Assembly: GCA_032353305.1 (NCBI GenBank)
Contig: JAUCNG010346622.1
Span: forward strand, 1-11,964
From: Cephalothrix spiralis
Lineage: Eukaryota; Nemertea; Palaeonemertea; Archinemertea; Cephalotrichidae
Reading direction: 5' to 3'
Length of the DNA stretch: 11,964 nt
Translations under genes and position numbers: made by a program
The notes under the pieces: generated by a model
The model's input: the letters and a program-made list of their open reading frames with translations, nothing else
Database searches by the model: none
Told to the model about the DNA's origin: nothing
Part shown: positions 8,818-11,964 of the stretch, piece after piece
Layout of the letters: each line of letters starts with the position of its first letter
How positions within the stretch are numbered: position 1 is the first letter of the stretch

Positions 8818-9262
8818 TATATTTGTAGATGCCAGTGAAAATTTGGAAATTTCAAACAAAAATGTACTATAAAACAATAGACCTACTGTGATATTTCGAG
8901 CCGCAGTTACCATTAGACTGGGTGCCTTATTGGTACTGTTTGCTGTACTAAAAAAATGGCCGCCCTGTAATATGAATGCGGGAAACTCCTTAGATTAAAA
9001 TTTTTTCGATTTGTCATCTTTGAAGGAAATGCCATGCGGATCCATTTGACGAAAGATCATACACTGGTTTCAACATGTACATTGAAGACGCTTTGGCTTC
9101 GTTCCGTTGCAAAATGGTTATAGCGGCAAGGTCACCTTCTCATAGTCATCATCGAAAACTATATCTATGAAACAGGTTATTTGGAATTGGCTTAAGACAT
9201 GAACGTGTGTAAAAACGTGGTAAATTACTCTTTATAATTCTGAAATATAATCAAATGTAACC
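8818..9262. other. Spacer with a short minus-strand open frame
   Basis: Mostly noncoding. A 42-codon minus-strand frame (9139-9014) has coding-like composition (includes YMLKPVYDLSSNG and SAWHFLQR), but it is bounded by stops, lacks an ATG at its start and has no clear splice sites. It may be a fragment of an old coding sequence or repeat. A TGGCCGCCC patch lies at 8957-8965. Confidence 0.4.
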
Positions 9263-9279
9263 AGAACAGGGGTCCCATG

Positions 9280-9850
9280 CACTGGTCTTATATTTTCCTA
9301 TTAAAAAACAGAACTTCCTATAAAGTCATTATGTCCCTATTTTTCCTATAGTTAAGAACAATAAATCGCTAAAATTTGCGGCCTCGCTTTGCTCGACATT
9401 TTCGGTTTCTATAAATGTTTCAGTAGCCACGGGCACGCTATAGCTGGTGTTCAGACATTTAAGTTTCCTGAAAGTCTGAATGCTGTCCTATATGGCGCGC
9501 CAACCGGTCGAAAACCTCGAGTTTCTGCTCGCATCTTTTAACATGCTCGCTAGTCTTAGCTAGCTAACCAATAAAAAAACTCGAATAAAATCGTCTAAGC
9601 CAATGGAAATATCGGATTATAATTGATTAATTAAATTAGCCAATTGCAGGATGCATGCTCGCTACTAACCAGCTAGCTACTTTAAAGTAGAAGCTAGCAC
9701 CACAAATACATCCTAACCAGCTAGTCCTATAGGTAGTATATCATGCCGAAATTAGGAAAATCGTTTCGGGTTTGCTTCTGCCAAAATATTTACGAGGATA
9801 AAATAAACATAAATGAATGTCCTATACAAGTTTTTCCTATTATATTTTTC
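9280..9850. repeat. Repeat-like region bordered by TTTCCTAT clusters
   Basis: TTCCTAT-type words cluster at 9293-9350 and again at 9820-9842 in the same orientation, on either side of a GC-richer interval (9378-9525). This pattern suggests an old repeat or nested insertion, but clear terminal repeats and target duplications were not found. Confidence 0.3.
9542..9724. repeat. CTAGC-rich direct and inverted repeats
   Basis: CATGCTCGCTA occurs at 9542-9552 and 9654-9664, each followed within 15 bp by AGCTAGCTA. CTAACCAGCTAG occurs exactly at 9665-9676 and 9713-9724. CTACTTTAAAGTAG (9677-9690) is a perfect 14-bp palindrome flanked by CTAG words. Together this looks like a decayed small tandem or fold-back repeat. 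Confidence 0.55.
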
Positions 9851-9861
9851 TTATTTTTCAG

Positions 9862-10264
9862 AAAATTTTTGAGTATGACCTTTTAAGGCTACTCGAATTA
9901 CGTTCGAAAGGTCGAAAATGTTAATAAGTGCCCTGAGCCTAGTGGTGTAAGCCCAGTAGAGTTACACGTATCATATGCCAGTTTATCCTACATTTCCCAG
10001 TGCACAGAATGAAAATACTCTATTCATGAATCCAATACAAAACGGGGCGCTGGCAACAGAACCAAGAATAAGTTGTAAGAAGTGTTTTGGCCTTTCTCAA
10101 ATTGCGAAACTTCTATTCCCATGTTCTAAATATCAGATACTATCCCCTTTCTCTTTTGATTATTTAAATGAAAGTTCTGTATTCAACATAGATTTTCTAA
10201 AAGGAACTTCAGTTTATATCTATAATATTATATTTTCTTAAAAATTTGTTTTGTTTTTTTGCAG
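9862..10264. other. Spacer / probable intron before exon candidate
   Basis: A plus-strand ATG frame at 9975-10241 (88 codons) has no recognisable motif and an unconvincing composition. The end of the region is T-rich (TTTGTTTTGTTTTTTTGCAG) and gives a strong splice acceptor at 10263-10264. Confidence 0.4.
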
Positions 10265-10352
10265 CATTTGTGAACATGATACACGTCTTGTGTGAACCAA
10301 ACATTAGGATGAAAAATCTCAAATATTTAACTTTAAGCAAATTTATGATTAG
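10265..10352 (+). CDS. Candidate internal coding exon, unknown protein
   Basis: The acceptor is excellent (an unbroken T-rich tract then GCAG) and the donor is GATTAG|GTAAGCAT. The 88-base segment is open in only one frame. It enters in phase 1 and leaves in phase 2, encoding FVNMIHVLCEPNIRMKNLKY and then LTLSKFMI. Its incoming phase matches the outgoing phase of the candidate exon at 5303-5388. No domain is recognised in 28 residues. Coding status is uncertain; a noncoding exon with good splice sites is the main alternative. Confidence 0.4.
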
Positions 10353-10701
10353 GTAAGCATTTTTTAGAGTAGCTTATTTTATTTACACAAGTAATTTACT
10401 ATTTTTTTACAAAATTCGATAAGTAAATTTTCTTAACACATCGATTAAATATACTCAAGTCATCTCAAGATAAAAGTAAATTTGATGTTAACAATGAATT
10501 TTTTATTGATGTTAACTGCCTACTTGAAATTCTAATTTACCGTGTAAATACCTTTTTATTGACCTAATGCCAACTTTCATTAAGTTTTTAATAAGAATTA
10601 TTCCAATTTTCGAATTAATCTATTCATAGATTAAATCAATGTTTGTGACTGTCAATGTTTATATTTATCGGTGAATATTTTATAATATCACTTGACGCCA
10701 G

Positions 10702-10732
10702 AACAAGTTGTGTGGACAGACCTAGTGTCTGA
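10702..10732 (+). CDS. Possible terminal coding exon with stop codon (speculative)
   Basis: An acceptor-like CGCCAG ends at 10701. With the phase-2 AG left by the previous candidate exon, translation would read R-TSCVDRPSV and stop at TGA (10730-10732). An alternative acceptor at 10718-10719 keeps the same frame and the same stop. The polypyrimidine tract is weak. An AATAAA follows at 10790-10795, in a sensible position for a 3' end. Confidence 0.18.
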
Positions 10733-10789
10733 CACTACGAATTTGCTGGTTTGATAGAACATACCCTGCTTAGCATTTCAATACGTTGA

Positions 10790-10795
10790 AATAAA
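10790..10795 (+). terminator. Possible polyadenylation signal
   Basis: AATAAA lies 58 bases after the TGA at 10730 and about 100 bases before the CCAAT box of the next gene. Chance occurrence is common in AT-rich DNA; the placement is what makes it plausible. Confidence 0.2.
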
Positions 10796-10892
10796 ATACT
10801 ACAATTAGTGTAAAATTGCTTGATCCGTCAGTCATGGTATGAAAAGCTTTTTACAAGGTCTCTTTTCACGGTTCAACAGGGTGAATAGCCAA

Positions 10893-10972
10893 CCAATCAG
10901 CTGTCAGTTCGCTTATCTTTCCCATCTAAAATCTTTATAGACTTTCAACTAGTTGGAGTTGTGCTTTCAGTG
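10893..10972 (+). promoter_or_regulatory. Core promoter: CCAAT box, TATA-like box, initiator
   Basis: CCAATCAG (10893-10900) lies about 76 bases, and TTTATAG (10934-10940) about 35 bases, upstream of an initiator-like TCAGTG (10967-10972, start inferred at A10969). The spacing matches classical animal promoters and directly precedes the signal-peptide exon. The TATA box is weak in sequence. Start-site mapping is inferred, not observed. Confidence 0.5.
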
Positions 10973-10987
10973 TATCAAAACGAACCG

Positions 10988-11040
10988 ATGTGGGTTCTAA
11001 GTCGAAAAAATTAATGGAGATTAATAAGGACTTATCATGA
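10988..11040 (+). promoter_or_regulatory. Two chained upstream ORFs in the 5' UTR
   Basis: uORF1 (10988-11014) encodes MWVLSRKN. Its stop overlaps the ATG of uORF2 as TAATG (11012-11016). uORF2 (11014-11040) encodes MEINKDLS, and its stop overlaps the main ATG as ATGA (11037-11040). Neither uORF ATG has a purine at -3; the main ATG has A at -3. The arrangement could limit or gate translation of the main ORF by leaky scanning or reinitiation. Confidence 0.45.
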
Positions 11041-11588
11041 GGTATTGGATTAATTTTTTCATCATCTGCATCCACGGAGTTGCTCTATCTAAATCTCTTG
11101 AAGGTGAGCCACCTACTGTCATTTTTTCTTACTAACTTGAATTACAGTCTATTTAACGCTTATTAAGAGCTCTATTTTCATGCTTCACTTAAAAAATATT
11201 AAAACGTAGTCACAGTACACAGTTGTCCTCTTGAGAATACAATACAATGTTTACCTAAAAGCTCTAGGATCACAGAACTTTTTCTGTGCTCCATTTAAGA
11301 TCATTAGAGCTCTTGTAAATACAACAGGTAGATTTGAAGAATTGTCATGTTTCGTCGATTAAATATCTTGTAAAGTCATTATCGATAAATGAACATTTCC
11401 GAATGAAAAACATAAATGTGACAAGTTATTTCTGTCATAAATTTTGTCCGAAAAAAGTGACATTTCGTTTTAGATTTTTTTCTTGACAAGACTTTGATAA
11501 ATGTTGTTCCGCAGTTTATCGAAGTGACCCCAGCTTCTTCTAATTACAGTAGTATTAAAAAATGTAAAGTAACCCCAATTAATACCAG
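11037..11588 (+). CDS. Secreted or membrane protein, first two coding exons (join 11037-11103, 11474-11588), 3' partial
   Basis: Exon 1 starts at ATG 11037, after an in-frame TAA (11025-11027), and encodes MRYWINFFIICIHGVALS then KSLE. This is a typical signal peptide: one Arg, a ~15-residue hydrophobic core, and likely cleavage after ALS. It ends in phase 1 at AAG|GTGAGC. Exon 2 follows TTTCGTTTTAG; the split codon gives Asp, and the frame stays open for 37 codons to CAG|GTAGGT (phase 2 out). It includes DKTLINVVPQFIEVTPASS, an N-glycosylation sequon (NYS) and one Cys (KKCKVTP). A phase-1 intron just after the signal peptide is typical of modular extracellular proteins. Intron 1 is 370 bp. 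The gene continues past the right edge. I cannot assign a family; the start of a small disulfide domain such as PAN/apple is only a guess. Confidence 0.6.
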
Positions 11589-11964
11589 GTAGGTTGTCTC
11601 CAGCACTTATAATTATCAATCATTAGTATCTGTCCTAAATGTATAATTGTATACATTTTAGTTAGAGAAAAAATTATGTCAATCATTAGGATTAAATACC
11701 ATGCATGCAGTACTGCAGTACGTAGGCCTACATATCCTCAACGGTATGTGTATAATGAAAATAAATTTCCTCTCCGCTACCAAGATCTACCAATAGCTAT
11801 ACAGGGAAGAGTGTGAGCGTTTCTCAGAATATCATACAAAATGGTCTTTGCCGTTTTCCAAAATATAGTCTGCTAAAAAATTTTTAAACATTGACTCTCT
11901 AAGAACGTCTTAGAATGGTATTTTACGTAGGATATGAATAAAAAAGAGTAGTTAATATAATCAT
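11589..11964 (+). other. Intron of the secreted-protein gene (no further exon seen)
   Basis: Starts with GTAGGT. The acceptor-like ATTTTAG at 11656-11662 would give an immediate stop in the required phase, so it is not used in this model. Palindromes TGCAGTACTGCA (11706-11717) and GTAGGCCTAC (11722-11731) cluster after ATGCATGC. The next exon should lie beyond the window. Confidence 0.45.

Noticed and set aside
9494-9564. AscI, AgeI, XhoI and NheI sites close together, resembling a cloning polylinker
   Set aside because: No vector backbone, flanks are ordinary AT-rich genomic sequence, and NheI-like CTAGC words belong to a local repeat; most likely coincidence.
9862-9945. Exon-like segment after a strong acceptor (TTATTTTTCAG)
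   Set aside because: The only usefully open frame reaches a TAA after 20 codons, and its phase does not fit the neighbouring exon candidates.
9975-10241. 88-codon ATG frame just before the exon candidate at 10265
   Set aside because: No motif, no signal peptide, ends before the polypyrimidine tract, and lies in what looks like an intron.
11515-11588. Alternative acceptor TTCCGCAG for exon 2 of the secreted-protein gene
   Set aside because: Joined to exon 1 it puts a stop codon after about nine codons; the acceptor at 11473 keeps the frame open through the whole exon.

Overview
This looks like a stretch of an animal nuclear genome. It is AT-rich, its open frames are short and interrupted, splice-site consensus sequences are present, and decayed transposable elements are scattered through it. 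The repeated ATACATGTAT-type motif (about 1429, 2414, 4582, 5570), common in bivalve DNA, makes a mollusc, probably a bivalve, my best guess. That is an inference and not a proof. Nothing points to bacteria: there are no operons and no long ORFs.

Layout. (1) 1-992, minus strand: the 5' part of a long hydrophilic protein (acidic middle, coiled-coil C-terminal part) that runs off the left edge. It is broken by two single-base frameshifts and most resembles the ORF1/gag-like protein of a retroelement. A TATA-like site and a perfect 26-bp tandem duplication lie upstream. (2) 1305-5300: mostly AT-rich spacer. It holds a truncated repeat copy (about 1958-2241, also exon-like), a fold-back element with TA flanks (2503-2876) and a 50-bp tandem duplication. 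(3) 5303-5388: a good exon candidate. (4) 5701-6692: a ~1-kb Tc1/mariner-type element with ~100-bp inverted ends; it carries a decayed minus-strand frame and is the better-preserved relative of the 1958-2241 copy. (5) 6693-9900: spacer with a hairpin (7694-7729), an unusually clear non-autonomous transposon (8406-8811; perfect 11-bp inverted repeats, 6-bp target duplication, internal minisatellite), and two repeat-rich patches (9280-9850 and 9542-9724). (6) 10265-10352 and perhaps 10702-10732: exon candidates in phase with the exon at 5303-5388. (7) 10893-11588: the best gene in the window. It has a CCAAT box, a TATA-like box and an initiator, then a 5' UTR with two chained short upstream ORFs, a signal-peptide exon ending in phase 1, and a phase-compatible second exon. 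It continues past the right edge and encodes a secreted or membrane protein I cannot name.

How parts relate. On the plus strand the exon candidates at 5303, 10265 and 10702 (and possibly 1958) have compatible splice phases and could be the tail of one gene ending near the AATAAA at 10790. The secreted-protein gene would then start about 180 bp downstream in the same direction. The rest is mainly mobile-element debris, much of it within the inferred introns. No CRISPR array, rRNA or convincing tRNA was seen.
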